Of a stretch of 64,000 nucleotides of DNA, positions 33,601 through 45,712 are shown piece by piece. How positions within the stretch are numbered: position 1 is the stretch's first letter; every line of letters begins with the position of its first letter. Where the stretch lies: assembly GCA_023213395.1 (NCBI GenBank), contig CM041465.1, positions 211,985,741 to 212,049,740 on the forward strand, given 5' to 3'. The notes beneath the pieces are model-generated. The model ran no database searches. It was given only the letters and a program-made list of their open reading frames with translations, and had not been told where the DNA came from. This DNA is from Cycas panzhihuaensis. Its lineage: Eukaryota; Cycadophyta. The translations under genes and the position numbers were made by a program.

Positions 33601-33915
33601 CAATGTGGAGAGAGTTGTTAGTTAGTTTATACAATCATTTGGTGGGGTGATAGTTTATGGTTTTGTTAAGGTAAGAGGGAGAAAGAAGGAGTTAGTAGAC
33701 ACCTTGGTTAAGAAATAGATGTTATTTTCCATTATTTAGTAGTGTCCTAATTTAAAGTAATACATGGTCTTTATAGGATGGGTAAGAAATTACTGGATAA
33801 GGGGATCCTCATAATGACTATGGTCTTTTTGGATCTAATAGTAAGCATATCAATTAAAGACATTAAGGCATCCATGACACTAGTGGTAGTTATTTAGATT
33901 ATAGTGAGTTATGAC
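27691..33915. other. AT-rich region, no recognisable gene
   Basis: More than 6 kb of AT-rich DNA. On the minus strand around 28,230-28,030 a Glu/Asp-rich frame (IECIIESDEITTI, then CEESTDDYDQVIQD) could be an old retroelement linker, but I cannot place it. Frames at 28,072-28,401, 30,351-30,813 and 31,269-31,522 are Phe/Ile/Leu/Tyr-rich, as expected of random AT-rich sequence. 32,870-33,000 has a TATA-like TTTCATATATATGAAG followed by a T/C-rich stretch that could be an LTR promoter, without a partner copy seen. Confidence 0.5.
29827..29885. repeat. GAGATA/GAGACA short tandem repeat
   Basis: About 59 bp of imperfect 6-bp units. Confidence 0.85.
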
Positions 33916-33975
33916 TGTTAGAATAATGTCCATTTGTTTAAACTACGTGCAAAGGCATCTTGGGAACTAGCGAGC
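33916..33975 (+). repeat. 5' LTR of Copia B, first part
   Basis: TGTTAGAATAATGTCC up to the Copia A insertion point, homologous to the start of 45,404-45,712. Confidence 0.85.
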
Positions 33976-34204
33976 TGTTGGGATAATGCCTAATTTTCCT
34001 ATGCAAATGTGCACCTAGGGCCTCTAAAATCTACTTTGAGCCTCCCTAGGACAACTTGGGCCACCTAGAAGCTGCTAGCAGCTATCAAAGGAGATGACAT
34101 ATCCACCTAAAGTAAGTATTTAATTTATTATTTAATATTTTAATATTATTTTTGAATTTTGAATGTTGTCAAGTTGAGGCACTTGTCGCCTTCCCAAATT
34201 ACTC

Positions 34205-34212
34205 TATAAATA
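34205..34212 (+). promoter_or_regulatory. TATA box of Copia A
   Basis: TATAAATA inside CTCTATAAATAGGGTGGGAATA, conserved in the 3' LTR (41,923-41,930) and in Copia B (42,189-42,196; 45,595-45,602). Confidence 0.7.
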
Positions 34213-34229
34213 GGGTGGGAATATGTCCC

Positions 34230-34247
34230 TAGTGTTTTTTAACACTA
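34230..34247 (+). promoter_or_regulatory. Hairpin at the predicted transcript start of Copia A
   Basis: TAGTGTT-TTTT-AACACTA, 25 bp after the TATA box, where transcription should begin. Equivalent inverted repeats occur at 42,215-42,230 (B) and 61,398-61,413 (E). Role unknown. Confidence 0.45.
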
Positions 34248-34334
34248 CTAACTTACTATTTGAAGATTTATTTTGCTCTAAGAAATAATGCACTCGCACA
34301 TGTAATCTACCTGCTCTGCACCTCCTTTCCAACA

Positions 34335-37300
34335 TTTGGTATCAAAGTGAGTGTTCGTTGGGTATAGGAGTCTCATGTCAACTTATCATGACTATTTTTG
34401 GTATGTTATCATGGCTATTCTTGGTATATGATTAATATTATTTGATAACAAAATTAAACTATAGGAAAAATCTTTTATATTTGTTAATATTTCATTTATA
34501 TTACATTTGTTTCAATTTTTAGGTTTTGGAACCATTCATAGCCAGTTTAGAACCAACAATTATGGGTCTCACATTGCTTAGAACTATTGCACATGACTAC
34601 TCATTCTATTCAAAATTGAATCCTCTAGCCATCAGAAGAAATCACACTTGATTTCATTGCCTATGCTAAGAGAAATCTTGCTTAGAGTCTCTATATATCT
34701 TGTTTTTACTCTTTTAGCTCTACTGCCTCATTCTAAGTCTACAAGTGATCATTCATCACAAAATTTCACTAACATCTAGATATCAAGTGTACTTAGCTAC
34801 CCCTAAAATCTCGTGAGCAACCATGTACTCTGTGAAGAGTTTGAGTTAAGTGAACCTCCTGCTTGGAGTTTCTCATCATTTTTCCTTTCTTTTTTTAATT
34901 ATATCAAGTATTTTTTGAAATTTATTTTATGAATCGAGTCTGTATATCTAGGCACCCCTCATCTATGTGAAAGATTGAGGAATTTTAATCTCTTTTTAGT
35001 TCTCATTATGCTCCAAATCACCTCCATTCTCAACATTCTCACCACCATTCAACTTTTCGCATCACCCTTCTTTTGCGTTGAATACACTTTTGTTTCATGT
35101 TTTCTGGTGACATTCTTGATCAATTGACATCTTTAGTGCTGGTGCCCCCCATCACTCTGTAAAATTGAAGCTTCCTGATCTAATTTTGGTGTTCATTTAG
35201 GCTATAATCTACCTTTGTGCTCACGATAAAGTCTCGCAGTTATGTGATGTTTGAAATCGTTTTCTTAATATTGATTTCTTAAAATTTATTTGATTTATAT
35301 TATAATATATGATTAAGGTTTTAAAAAAATTAATTCTTGTTAATATATTTTGAGATCTAGGTAGTTTAAAGGGTTTTAGCCCCCTTCATATTAGCCCCCA
35401 GCTCATCAGTTGCATGCAACCTCACCTTTTTTAGCCTTATTAAGAGGTATTTTTCACTTTTTAAGATATTTTTTGGATTTTAACTCTTTTCAAGAGATGT
35501 CAAGCCTATTTTGAGTTGCTTAAGGTTTGTAGCCTTTGTAGAGACCAAGATATGGTTTAAGATTTCTCCATGTGACTGTGCTCCCCATTTTAAAAAGGGC
35601 CTAATTTACTTTATTAAGATTTTTCATTATATTTTCACCTAAAGAGGACCTATCGCATTTATCATTATAACTTATCCCTAGAGTATCATATTCAAATGAA
35701 ATCAATCTCATTAGAACTATATTTTAGAGATCTTTAGTGTGGTGTTATCACTTATCTAATTTGAGCCCATTTTAGCTGAATTTTAATCAATCAAAGTGAC
35801 AACATTTTTTAGCATTCATTCTATTAGCCATAAAGAGGTTTAATCATGGTTTTTATAATAACTTAATTATTTTAGCTCTGATTTCAGAACCGTAAGAACT
35901 GTTAGAAAGGTGATTCAAATTGCTTCATGTTGGAATTACTTTTATTTTATTCTGACATCATTTTGTAGGACTTTGAAACTACTCAATTTGAGGTTCTAGT
36001 TTATCCCTAAATAAGCTTACTTAGTAATATTTTTTAAGTATTTTTTTAATTTTAAACAATTATATTAAAGTATTATCTATTGCTAATTAGTTTCTTATAG
36101 TTATTGTTGGCCTTTCATATATATTATAAGCTATTTTGTATCCAACTGATATTAAGTTGAACTCCTTAAGCTTCAAGAAACCTCAGTGTAGCAAAACATT
36201 AATCAAGTACTATCTATCTTAATTTTATTTCATTTTTTGTATTATTAAAGAAATAAAAATAGTTTCTTAGCACTTTTGATCACTTTGAGTATAGTTTTTA
36301 GTTAAAAATTACAAGTTTCATATAGTTACTTTTGTTCTTATAAAGGAATGCTTTGGCATTCGAAATCTAATATCTTTGTCTTGCATATTAGTTAAGAAGT
36401 CATTTTATTCTTTATCAAAGGTTTTAGTCATTTTCTTCTCAACTTAAAAGTTGAAAAAGCTTAGTTTCAAATTTTATTGATTATTTATTTGTCTCAAAAT
36501 TTTAACTTAATATTCAGAATACTAGTTGACATTCAAGTATTTAGAGTTTCTTGTTACATTGTATCACAATTAAAAGAGCACATAGCTTCTTATCTTTCTT
36601 ATAAAAATATATTAATTTAAAAGCATTAGTTTATATACTAGCATATGTTTCTTAGTTTATTTAAAGAAGAAGAGTATCCTTGATTCTTTTACTTGTTTTA
36701 TTGTGATTTGATATAAAAGTTTGTATTATATTTTCATTCGATATATATATATATATATATATTGTCTTACTTAAAAGATTTATTTTTAAGTCATTTTCAT
36801 TTCTTAAATAAAAGGAATCTTAGAAAAGTTAATTAAGACCACATTCAAATTAAAATTTATTCTTACATTAAGAAAGATAATTCCTAAATTAACCAAATCT
36901 TTTCCAACCTTGTAAGGGGAATATTTAGAACCCCTAAAGTTACTACCATGCACACGCCAACTGGCTTACTCATATTAGATAAGAAAAGTCATTGGCTATA
37001 ATATGTATTAGGTGGCAGGCTGAGGTGGAGAACTAGTCTTTATTAGAGTTTGGAGACCAAGGCTAGACCTAGAGAGGGTGAGTGCCCTAGTTAGTTCAAC
37101 CTTTACTACTAGATCTGTCACTAGGCATAAGTCTAATGCAAGTGAATTAACAACTCAGCAGGGTGTAACAACCTTCATAGCAGCCTACATACTGAGTTAT
37201 ATTAAGCCTTGAGCTAACGTACTAGTATATTATATCCTTGTTTCCCCACTTGTGTGCAACCGCCATTAGATAGAATAGCAATGAAAGGTTTCTCTTAGAG

Positions 37301-37455
37301 ACCCTTGGACTTAGAGCCTAGAAGCCTTATTAGGGACTATGACACTTTGAAAACCTTAGGCAACTTTAAATATTATTTCTTGGGTTAAATTTTAAATTCA
37401 AACCTCTAAAAACCTTACTTTATCTATCATTTTTTTTAAAACCTTAGCTAAAAGA
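34335..37455 (+). other. Long leader of Copia A
   Basis: Primer site at 34,335-34,349, then about 3.1 kb without a recognisable frame before gag. T-rich, with short stretches echoed in the leader of B (AGCCCCC/GGCCCCC and TTTTAGCC-like segments near 35,380 and 43,610). A (TA)n run lies at 36,741-36,763. Confidence 0.6.
36741..36763. repeat. TA microsatellite
   Basis: About 11 TA units in the leader of Copia A. Confidence 0.9.
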
Positions 37456-38600
37456 TGACATATAAATTTAGAAATATAATAATTCCCAAATTTGATGGTA
37501 ATAATTTTCTAAACTAGAGTAGGAGAATGAGACCCATCCTCATTGCTAATGACATGTAGAAGTTTGTAAAAACATGCTACAGTGAGTTAGGACAAAATGC
37601 CACTGATGTTAAAAAGGTAACATACAAAGAAAATGTTAAAAAAGATAATGAAGCACTTGCCCTTATATTCTATGCATTAGAAGATCATATCTTCCTATGG
37701 GCTTATGAGTTAACTAAATCAAAGGAAATATGGGATACCCTCCAGTTAATTTATGAAGGAGTTGCATCATCTAAGCTTCAAAACCTTAGGAGAAAATTTA
37801 AAATTTTGTGAATGATACCAATAGAATCTATAACAAAATTCATAACTAAAGTCCAAGATATAGTAAACTAAATGAGATCACTTAGAGATATATTGACAGA
37901 GCAAAGAGTAGTGGAAAAAATATTGAGGTGTGTAGGTGTTGTCAAAAGGTTTGAAGTGGTAGCAATAAGTATAGTGATTTTTAAAGATCTGAGCACAATA
38001 AAGGTGGAATAACAAAGTGCCATGTTGATGTCAGTTGAAGAGTAATAAATGAAAATGAATCACTTAAACATACCTTTGCTACCAAGTCAAGGATTCAAAC
38101 TCACTCTCAAGTAGGTATATCAAAATCTAGAGAATCACCTTCCAAGAGAAGGGATAGAAATCCTAGAAGGGATTTGCAACAAGATCTACCTAAGTACTAG
38201 GCTTCACATCAAAGGAGACAAGGAAGAAACCAATAAAATGTAAATCCTCCTAGGTATCTAAATTAGGGGAAATAACCTAAGGGGCACTCATCATGCCCCA
38301 ATTGCTAAGGAAATATTCAATCCATAAGATCAAATCAAGATTATTATGATAATAGACAAAGGAAAAATCTAATTCCACATTATGAGAAAAGGGGATGACC
38401 TTCCCACATTAAAAGAACTCATCTAAGAAGCCAAAATCTAAGTTATGGGAGGAGAGAATCCTTATTTTGCTCCTATTATCATCGTAGTGGTCACACAAAA
38501 TATAAATATTTCTCAAAACATGGACCACCCACCAAAGGGAGTGCAAATACCACTATAGAAATAAGGAATAATAATAGATTATTCTTATCTAGTTTTAGTG
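37456..38600 (+). pseudogene. Copia A gag
   Basis: Starts near ATG 37,456 (MTYKFRNIIIPKFDGNNF, the G-N-N-F capsid start). Capsid landmarks follow: DNEALALIFYALEDHIF, then KEIWDTLQLIYEGVASSKL, with the W-x-x-L-x-x-x-Y-x-G pattern of UBN2 gag. Near 38,465-38,530 a zinc knuckle C-x-Y-Y-H-R-S-G-H-T-K-Y is visible with its second Cys changed to Tyr and the last Cys also lost. Many TAG/TAA stops and at least two shifts. Confidence 0.85.
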
Positions 38601-38846
38601 TCAAAGAAGAAGAGGATGATCATTGGTACATTGATTTGGGTTGTTTGACCCACGACTCATAATGAACATCGATTTCATACCTTGGACAAAAGTAAAAGAG
38701 GATCAATAATGTTTGGCGATGATATGTCCCATAAATCAGTTGGTAGAGGTAACATAGCTCTTATGACAAATATAGGATAGTATAAACACCTTGACAATGT
38801 CTTATATGTTCTTGCCTTAAAGAAAAATTTATTATTAGTAGGGTAG
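38601..38846 (+). pseudogene. Copia A protease
   Basis: DDHWYIDLGCLTHDS near 38,615-38,660 corresponds to W-x-I-D-S-G-C-S-x-H; the Ser of D-S-G has become Leu. Ends near VLALKKNLLLVG at about 38,810. Stops inside. Confidence 0.75.
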
Positions 38847-39900
38847 ATGATAGGAAAAGATTACAAGGTCATATTTAACAATGATGAGTATACAATCAAG
38901 GACAAAAGGAGAAATAAGGTAATTATTGAAAAAGGAAAAATGACTAAAGATAGATTATTTAAACCGGTCCTTACTCCATTGGATACTTATACTTTAATAA
39001 TTATAGTCAAAGTGGATAGTGACTTATGGAATATGAGATTTGGCCATCTTAACTATAGCAGTTTGTCCCTAATGAAAAGAATAGACATAGTTAATGGGTT
39101 GTTTAACATCAAAGTAGACAAAACGTTATGTGAAGGATGCCTACTTGGTAATCATCATAGGAAAAGATTTCTAGATTTTAGTCATCAACAATTAATCCAC
39201 TTTAGCTATTGTATACAAATATTTATGATCCATGGATGTCCCCTCATTAGAAGGAGCTCACTACTTCATTACATTCATTGATGATTACACTAGGAAGACA
39301 TGGGCATTCTTCCTTAAATTCAAATTGAATGTATTTCAATACTTTATTGACTTCAAAACCTTTATGGAGTAATAAAGTGCATATAAACTATCCTCTCTAA
39401 GATTTGACAATGGGGGAGAATTTATCTCTAATGAATTTAAAGCATATTATGTACATTATGGGATTAGAGGGTATCTCACCAATCCCTACATCCCATTATA
39501 AAATAGTATAGCAGAAAGGAAGAATCGTACAATTATCGAAATGGCAAGGTACATGTTGAAGGATAAAAACTTGGGCCATGAGTTTTGGGTAGAAGTAGTT
39601 CATGCATCCATATATCTCCTCAATAGGTACTCCACCAAAGCCCTAAGGTGGAAAATACCTAAAGAATCTTAGACCAGTTATAAGATAAACATACATCACT
39701 TAAGAGTCTTTGGGTGCCTAGCTTATGTACATCTTCCCGACCAAAGGAGATCTAAGTTAGATGAACATAGTATCAAGTGTATATTTATTGGTTATAGCAA
39801 AACTTCTAAATCATACAAAGTTTATGATCTTAAGTCAAAGAGGTTCATGTTGAGTAGAGATATTAAATTTTAGGAAGATGTTTCTTATTAAGATACTCAA
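38847..39900 (+). pseudogene. Copia A integrase
   Basis: The open segment 38,847-39,281 includes LWNMRFGHLNYSSLSLMKRI and CEGCLLGNHHRKRF, the HHCC zinc module; its first His is Asn (LWNMRFGH for L-W-H-x-R-x-G-H). After a shift the core reads FIDDYTRKTWAFFLKF, then LRFDNGGEFIS with the second Asp, and NSIAERKNRTIIEMARYML with the catalytic Glu. The C-terminal [17 protein letters not shown] and [17 protein letters not shown] are textbook Copia post-core segments. Stops (TAG, TAA) interrupt. Confidence 0.88.
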
Positions 39901-40139
39901 GAAAAGAGGAAAGAAGTAGTAATCAATTTTGATAATTCCACCAAATTAAAGTATGTACTTCTTATATTTGACTCTAGGTGAGTCATCAATGAACCTAGTG
40001 GGGAGGGAAGCTCCTCTCAACCTCCACCACAAAATCTTCCAAAATGGGTTCAATGGAATCATGATGTAGGTAATATCTTGGATAAAAATCGAAGATCCAC
40101 TCACTTATATAGGGTAAACTTTGCCCTTATGAGATAAGT

Positions 40140-40970
40140 ATTGGAGTCCCATGAGCTTTAAACTTTTGATGAGGCCAATGCATAATGCATTTTGGAGAAA
40201 GGTATTGGAAGATGAATACCACTCCATTGTTAAAAATAACACGTAAGAATTAGTTAACTTACCTCTAAATAAAAGAGCAATTGGCACCAAGTAGATCTAT
40301 AAAACCAAGTTCTACTTGGATGGATCAATCAATAAATACAAAGCTAGATTATCCACTAAAGGTTATGCCCAAAAGGAAGGCATTTATTACAATGAAACAT
40401 TTATCCCTATTGCTTAAATAGAAACAATTCAAATAATGATGAGTTTGACAGCCCAAATGGGATAAAAAGTCTATCAAATAGATGTCAAAAGTGCTTTCCT
40501 TAATGGTTATATTGAAGAGAATATCTATGTCACTTATCCCCTTAGTTTTAAAGTCAGGGGGGGAGAAAATAAAGTGTATAAACTAAAAAAGGCACTTTAC
40601 AGATTAAAATAAGTACCCAGGACCTGGTATTCCTAAATTGATAAATACTTTAGAGATCAAGGCTTTGAAAGATATCAAGCATACTCTAATCTCTACATCA
40701 AAATCAAGGGAGACTTTAACCTAATTATAGGACTCTATGTAGATGATCTTGCCTATATTAGAAACAACTCCCATCTATTTCAAAACTTTAAGGAAACCAT
40801 GTGTAAGGAGTTTGAAATGATAAATTTAGAACTAATGCATTACTTCTTAGGTTTGGAGGTATGGCAAAATAAGAATGGCATCTTTATCTCCTAATGGAAA
40901 TATATCCTAGATCTATTATAAAAGTTTAGGATGATTGACTACAAATCATTGGCAACTCCGAGAAATAGGA
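40140..40970 (+). pseudogene. Copia A reverse transcriptase
   Basis: Recognised by KYKARLSTKGYAQKEGI, then [20 protein letters not shown], then KLKKALYRLK-like sequence, and GLYVDDLAYIRNN with the active-site D-D (about 40,735). EFEMINLELMHYFLGLEVWQ follows, the usual end of the palm and thumb. Order and spacing are normal; several TAG/TAA codons interrupt the frame. Confidence 0.9.
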
Positions 40971-41039
40971 ATTAAGATTTCCAAATTAGATGACTCTACA
41001 CTAATTGATCCTATACTCTATAGACAACTAATCTACAAT

Positions 41040-41660
41040 TTAATCTACTTAACATCCACTCAACTAGATATAACACATTGAATTTGTGTTATATCTAGAT
41101 TCATGTAAGACCCAAAGACTACTCGTTAGTAGGTAGCAAAAAGAATTCTCCATTATCTTATAGACACTTTAGAATATGGGCTATATTATAAAGCTTCATC
41201 AAATTTTCAGTTGATAGGTTATACAGATTCAGATTGGGCAGGCGATATTAATGATAAAAAATCAACTTTAGGCTATATGTTTGGTATGGGGTTGGCAGCT
41301 ATAGCATGGAGCACTAAGAAACAAAATACAATTTCCCTATCTATAGTTGAAATAGAGTATAAAGCAATAGTTATTTACGCATATGAAATGGTATGGTTGA
41401 AAAGACTACTACAAGACTTTTAACTAAAATAAAAAGTCCCTATAAGAATTTGGTGTGACAATTAGAGTATAATACAGATGACAAAGAACCCAATTTTCTA
41501 TGGCAGAACAAAACATATTAAGGCACAACATTACTTTATTCGAGAGCTAATACAAGTAGGAGAGATTAAATTGGCATACTATAGTGCTAAAAACTAAGCA
41601 GAAGATATCTTCATGAAATCATTCGGTAAAATCAAATTTTAAAAATTCAGAGACAAATTG
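41040..41660 (+). pseudogene. Copia A RNase H
   Basis: The open segment 41,211-41,423 carries YTDSDWAGDINDKKSTLGY with the first catalytic Asp and a later E-I-E-Y-K-A motif with the Glu. Then CDN*SIIQMTKNPIFYGRTK with the third Asp, and a tail (AEDIFMKSFGKIKF) that matches Copia E and B. Ends about 35 bp before the purine tract. Confidence 0.9.
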
Positions 41661-41694
41661 AAAGTTCTTTACATTGGTTATTATAGGAGAGAAT

Positions 41695-42052
41695 TGTAGG
41701 ATAATGCCTAATTTTCCTATGTAAATATACACCTAGGGCATCTTAAAGCTACCTTGGGCCTTCGTAAGATACCTCAGACCACCTAGTAGCCATTGGTAAC
41801 TATCAAAAGAGCCAATGTATCCACCTAAGGTAAGTATTTAATTTATTATTTAATATTTTAATATTATTTTTAACTTTTGAATGTTGTTAGGTTGAGACAC
41901 TTTTTGCCTCCCCAAATTACTCTATAAATAGGGTGGGAATACCTCCTTGGTATTTTTTAACACTACCAGCTTACTATTTAGATATTTATTTTACTTTAAA
42001 AAATAATACACTCGTACTTGTAATCTACCTGCTCTACACCTCGCTTCTAACA
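41695..42052 (+). repeat. 3' LTR of Copia A
   Basis: Partner of 33,976-34,334; TATA at 41,923-41,930. Confidence 0.92.
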
Positions 42053-42306
42053 TAGGCCACCACCAACTATCTCTAAGCCATCACAAGACATCCTCAAGAT
42101 GACAAGGTAAGATTGTATTTTGATTTATTATTTTTTTAATATTTGGGCTAATGGTTAAGTAGAGGTAGATTCCTGCCTCCCCAAAATCTATAAATATCTT
42201 GGGTGTACCACCTTAGTGTTTTTTAACACCGCCATCGAATGTTTGGAGATTTTTTGTAATACTTTGACAATGGATTAATGTATTCTGATCTACTCTATCC
42301 TCTACA
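42053..42306 (+). repeat. 5' LTR of Copia B, second part
   Basis: Starts at TAGGCCACCACC, aligns with 45,463-45,712 and ends CTCTACA before the primer site. TATA at 42,189-42,196 and inverted repeat at 42,215-42,230. Confidence 0.9.
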
Positions 42307-44790
42307 TTTGGTATCAAAGGAAACTCACTTATAGGTTCTAAGAAATATTGAATATGTGATAATCCATTTATCTCTGTAATTATTCTACTTAACAAATTTA
42401 TTTAATACTATTAAACCTTTATTTTCTATTATTATTTTTTCATATATTATGTGATACAGTCTACATATTTGGTATTGTAACTCTGTATAGCCCTATGTGG
42501 TAATCTGTAAAACTAGCATGGTTAATTGAGGCATTCTTTTATGTCTAAGCATTGTCTCCACATGTTTTCCTATTGATTTTTAATTATTGAATAGTTTACA
42601 TTTAAAATTTATATATATATTATATTTTTTTATACACCCTCTCTACGTGACCTATGCACATCCTCCATGTTGTTTCAACATTACATGGCCCTTGTTTATT
42701 CTTCATTTGGCTTCTAATCAGCTCTAGGCCACTGCTCTGATGATTAGGCTACTTTTGGTAATCACACAATACAGAATCTAACAAGTTTCTATTATTATCT
42801 AAATATTTTTTATTTAATATGAGGTTTGACTAATATACCTAGATTTATTAAGCTCCTACATCTTATTAAACAAGTAAAACTATACCATATAACTACTTAT
42901 TTTGTCCATGAATGAGTTATCTACCTAGTAGTGAAGATAATTTAAGATTTAGTCTTTTTGTTTGTGAGATATCCCTTTATGAGCCTTAGCCTACTCATGT
43001 TTTCTCATTTTCTTTTTCTTTAGTCTATTATTTTTTCTTATTTCTTCCTTGAGAACTAAAACACCTAGCCTTTACACCCTTCATAAGTCAATTTTTAGGA
43101 CATTATTTGGTCTTTCTTGATCGATTGGCTCACCCATTTCACCTCTATGCCCAAATATAGTTCTTCCGTATCAATCCTTGGTTTTTATTCATTTTCTTTA
43201 TTTTCTCTATTGGATGAAGGATGCCCAGATGTGGTACCCTTCATAAATTCATCTTTGAGATTTCTCAGACCTCCAACCAATTGATTAGATCACATTCTTC
43301 ATCCTCGCATACATGCATTTTGTCGCAAACTCATTCTTCGTCATTTTTTTACAACTTTTTCATTTTTTTTTTACATAGTTGGGATCACATTTAATTAGAA
43401 TTTATAATCTCTTGGTGTTTGTGTGTTTTTGTGTGGCCCCCTCCACTTAGCATATGGTCATATGAGAGCCCCCTCATAACCATTGTATTAGTCTTCAAAG
43501 GGGCAAATTTGAAAGTTTTAATAGTTACTTTTTATAATTTTAGGTTTTAAAAGAATTTGGTATATTTTATAAGTTTTTGAAGTCTGTAGCCCCTTTTTAG
43601 ACTCTAGTGCATGGTCATATTGGCCCCCATATAACCAAGATCCTTTTTCCTAAGGGACTTAACCACCACCACCCCCAATTTTAATTTATTTACCATAAGA
43701 GGGTCTTTGTGTTATTTTCTTTATAACTTTTGATCTGGAGTCTATTTTTAAATAGTTAGATTTATAAGAAAGGTATTTTAATTATCTACATATTGAAGTA
43801 ATATTTAGCAAGATCTAAAATTATTTTGAAGGGTTTTGAGGCTGGTGAAGTTAAGGATTCTATTTGATACTAGTTTGGCATATTTTTAAATATTTCAAGT
43901 AATTTTTTCACTCTAACTCAACAAACTTATTTATTATTGAGCTACTAATTAGTTGTTGATAGTTTTTTGTCTATTTTAAAGGCTCACAACTGAGTTTTAC
44001 AACTATTTAACTCTACTTTGGCCTCCCAAACAGAAGGAGCTTTGTTAGAAATAAAAGTTTTAAATTAGAGCACTGAAACTCCTTATAACTCTATTCTAAA
44101 GCTATCATTTTATCTTTTAGCTTATAAACTTGATTCTAAAGCTCTTTTAGGGCACATCTTCTACTCATTTAAGGTTATTTTTCCTTCTTAAAAGTATTGT
44201 ATTTAAGGTACATTTAGTTGTATAAGATCATTCAAAAGCACTTCACTCCCTTTCAAAGCTTATTTGAATCCTTATGAAAGTTGTTTTGCAAAAGTATTCA
44301 TTGAATCCAATTTGAAAGGATATGTTTTTTATTACTAAGTTATCTTTTCATTGACTAAGAAGGTATCTATTTAAAAGTTCATGTATATTTGAAGCTATTT
44401 TCTATCTTATTAGTAAAATATCTTCAAAATTGATTTAAGGCTATCTCTATTATAATTGAAAGCTCAAATAAGTTGTATTACATTGCATAATTATAAGTTC
44501 ATTTCATAGGCTTTTACCTTTAAGATTTATATATATCATTTTGAATAATGAAATGAATAGAAGGCATATTTTTCTCCATTTCAACTCTTAAAAACATTTC
44601 AAAGTACATTTAGTTTGCTTCAAAAGTATGTCATGGTATCAAGGTACTTTAGAATCATTAAACTCTTGTTTACTTCATTTTCATATCTTTATTTAAAAGG
44701 AGAATTTATTGATTTCAATTTGAAAGGATATGTCTTGCTTTTATTGTTAGGTTCTTTTATATGTATATAAGTTATGCTATAAATCTTTTA
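42307..44790 (+). other. Primer site and leader of Copia B
   Basis: TTTGGTATCAAAGG at 42,307, then about 2.5 kb of T-rich leader without coding signal. It stops abruptly near 44,795, where RNase H begins. Confidence 0.65.
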
Positions 44791-44794
44791 TGTT

Positions 44795-45392
44795 AGGTTC
44801 TTTTAAGATTCATGTAAGATCCCAAATCCACTCATTAGCAAGTAGCTAAGAGGATCTTACAATACTTAAAGGGTGTAACATATTATAAGTTATGCTATAA
44901 ATCTTCACCAAACTTTAGGTTGATTGTATATACATACTCTAATTAGACAGGAGATATTAATGGAAGAAAATCTACTTTAGAGTATGCATTTAGTTTAGGT
45001 TTAATAGCTATTGCATGAAGCACAAAGAAATAGAATACGATTTCCTTATCTACAATAGAAGTAAAATACAAAGCAACAGTTTTAGGTACATATGAGATAG
45101 CATGGTTACGATGACTTCTACATGATCTTCAAATGGAACAAAAAGGCCCTACCAAGATTTGATGTGATAATTAGAGCATCATTTAAATCACTCTGAATCT
45201 ATTTTTTTCATGGCAAAACTAAGCACATTGAGACTCAACATCACTTCATTTATGAATTGGTCTAAGCATGTTAAATTGAGTTAGCATATTATAGTATAAA
45301 AGATGAAACAACAAATATCTTCACAAAGTCTTTGGGAAAAATCAAGTTCCATAAATTCAGAGAGAAACTCAGAGTTATACACAATGGACATT
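44795..45392 (+). pseudogene. Copia B RNase H
   Basis: Begins at the pol segment usually following RT (AKRILQYLKGVTYYKL), then NFRLIVYTYSN with the first Asp region changed, GDINGRKSTLEYAFSL, NTISLSTIEVKYKAT with the catalytic Glu, and near the end KFHKFREKLRVIHNGHYG. Several TAG stops. The domain is the same lineage as A and E. Everything between leader and this point is deleted, so B could only have moved with help. Confidence 0.85.
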
Positions 45393-45403
45393 ATGGGGGA
45401 GAA
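45393..45403 (+). other. Polypurine tract of Copia B
   Basis: ATGGGGGAGAA just before TGTTAG. Confidence 0.8.
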
Positions 45404-45712
45404 TGTTAGAATAATATTCATTTGTTTAAACTACATGCAAATGTATCTTGGAAAGTAGTGGGCCACCACTAGCCATCTCCAAGCCACCATAAGTCATCAT
45501 CAAGCTAACAAGGTAAGATTGTATTTTGATTTATTATTTTCTTAATATTTAGGCTAACAGTTGGATATAAGCAAACTCTTACCTCCTCAAAATCTATAAA
45601 TATCTTAGGTGTACCACCTTGGAGTTTTTTAACACTACCATTAAATATTTGGAGATTTGTTACAATGATTTGACAATGGATTAATGTGTTATAATCTACT
45701 CTATTCTCTACA
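45404..45712 (+). repeat. 3' LTR of Copia B
   Basis: 309 bp, TGTTAGAATAATATTC to CTCTACA; uninterrupted version of the split 5' LTR. TATA at 45,595-45,602. Confidence 0.92.

Larger units (their letters stand above)
33976..34334 (+). repeat. 5' LTR of Copia A
   Basis: Pairs with 41,695-42,052. TATAAATA at 34,205-34,212 and an inverted repeat at 34,230-34,247 (7-bp arms, TTTT loop) just downstream. Confidence 0.92.
33976..42052 (+). mobile_element. Copia element A, full length, decayed
   Basis: LTRs 33,976-34,334 (359 bp) and 41,695-42,052 (358 bp) both begin TGT(T/A)GG and end AACA. Primer site TTTGGTATCAAAGTG at 34,335; purine-rich tract ATAGGAGAGAAT before the 3' LTR. A leader of about 3.1 kb, then gag, protease, integrase, RT and RNase H in Copia order, all with stops. 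It sits in the 5' LTR of Copia B. Its flanks CGAGC and TAGGC can both derive from one CGGGC duplication by C-to-T or G-to-A changes. The LTRs differ by very roughly 15 percent by eye, so it is old. Confidence 0.93.
33916..45712 (+). mobile_element. Copia element B, internally deleted and split by Copia A
   Basis: The 3' LTR (45,404-45,712, 309 bp) matches a 5' LTR made of two pieces, 33,916-33,975 and 42,053-42,306, that flank Copia A. A primer site (TTTGGTATCAAAGG) follows at 42,307 and a purine tract lies at 45,393-45,403. Only leader (42,321 to about 44,790) and RNase H remain; gag, protease, integrase and RT are gone. No convincing outer target duplication was found (ATGAC on the left, ATTTA on the right). 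Confidence 0.88.
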
